A stretch of 5,908 nucleotides of DNA from contig JAFPIE010000036.1 of assembly GCA_017388605.1 (NCBI GenBank), forward strand, positions 1 through 5,908, in the 5' to 3' direction. The notes beneath the pieces are model-generated. The model was given only the letters and a program-made list of their open reading frames with translations. It searched no databases and was not told the DNA's origin. Below are positions 4,716-5,908 of this stretch, piece after piece (the stretch's first letter is position 1; every line of letters begins with the position of its first letter). This stretch comes from Acholeplasmatales bacterium. Its GTDB lineage: Bacteria > Bacillota_I > Bacilli_A > Acholeplasmatales > Anaeroplasmataceae. Made by a program: the position numbers and the translations under genes.

Positions 4716-4731
4716 ATTTACGAAATATTTT
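4698..4731. repeat. Direct repeats ACGAAAATATTTT / ACGAAATATTTT around a -10 box
   Basis: The copies at 4698-4710 and 4720-4731 differ by one A and start 22 bases apart, about two helical turns. The first adjoins and the second follows the TATAAT at 4710-4715. A third ACGAAA is in the operator-like site at 4640-4645. They could be binding sites for a transcription factor controlling the galactanase gene. Confidence 0.4.
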
Positions 4732-4755
4732 CAAAGAAAAATAACGAGAGTTTAA

Positions 4756-5908
<1,153 letters not shown>

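Overview
The window looks like chromosomal DNA of a low-GC Gram-positive bacterium (Firmicutes/Bacillota). The evidence is AT-rich sequence, strong GGAGG-type ribosome binding sites, TTGACA/TATAAT-like promoters, intrinsic terminators with T-tracts, lysine-rich N-termini on two lipoprotein signal peptides, and the infC-rpmI-rplT operon with a structured attenuator-type leader. In-frame TGG encodes Trp and no TGA is read through, so the code is standard. The general look would fit a gut Erysipelotrichia-like organism, but that placement is inference, not shown.

Layout. Positions 1-185 (minus) hold the 5' part of an unrecognised protein that runs off the left edge. Positions 256-825 (minus) are xpt, xanthine phosphoribosyltransferase, ending in a compact terminator. 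Positions 882-1427 (minus) are a RimJ/RimL-type GNAT acetyltransferase. Each of these two genes has a plausible promoter of its own, and they could also be co-transcribed. Positions 1514-2998 (minus) encode a 494-residue lipoprotein built largely of about ten Tyr-Asp (YD/Rhs-like) repeats, with a terminator after it and a promoter before it. Positions 3163-4367 (minus) are the translation operon infC-rpmI-rplT (IF3, L35, L20). It is read from a clear promoter at 4535-4563 through a leader of about 160 nt that ends in an intrinsic terminator, the layout of the L20-controlled infC leaders of Firmicutes. IF3 most likely starts at an AUU codon (4367), not at the in-frame ATG inside the attenuator hairpin. 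Divergently, 4774-5908 (plus) is a lipoprotein GH53 endo-beta-1,4-galactanase that is still open at the right edge.

How the parts work together. The infC operon is housekeeping with feedback control on two levels: L20-dependent attenuation (inferred from family knowledge) and the AUU start of infC (seen). xpt is purine salvage. The GH53 enzyme would sit on the outer face of the membrane and cut galactan side chains of pectin. Its upstream region carries a cre/LacI-type operator-like palindrome and repeated ACGAAA motifs, so sugar-responsive control is plausible. The YD-repeat lipoprotein is a surface protein of unknown role.

I see no mobile element, CRISPR array, tRNA or rRNA, and no convincing new multi-gene system. 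The points most worth a second look are the infC start and leader, the YD-repeat lipoprotein with its two neighbouring 18-bp tandem duplications, xpt without room for a purine riboswitch, and the repeated motifs before the galactanase.
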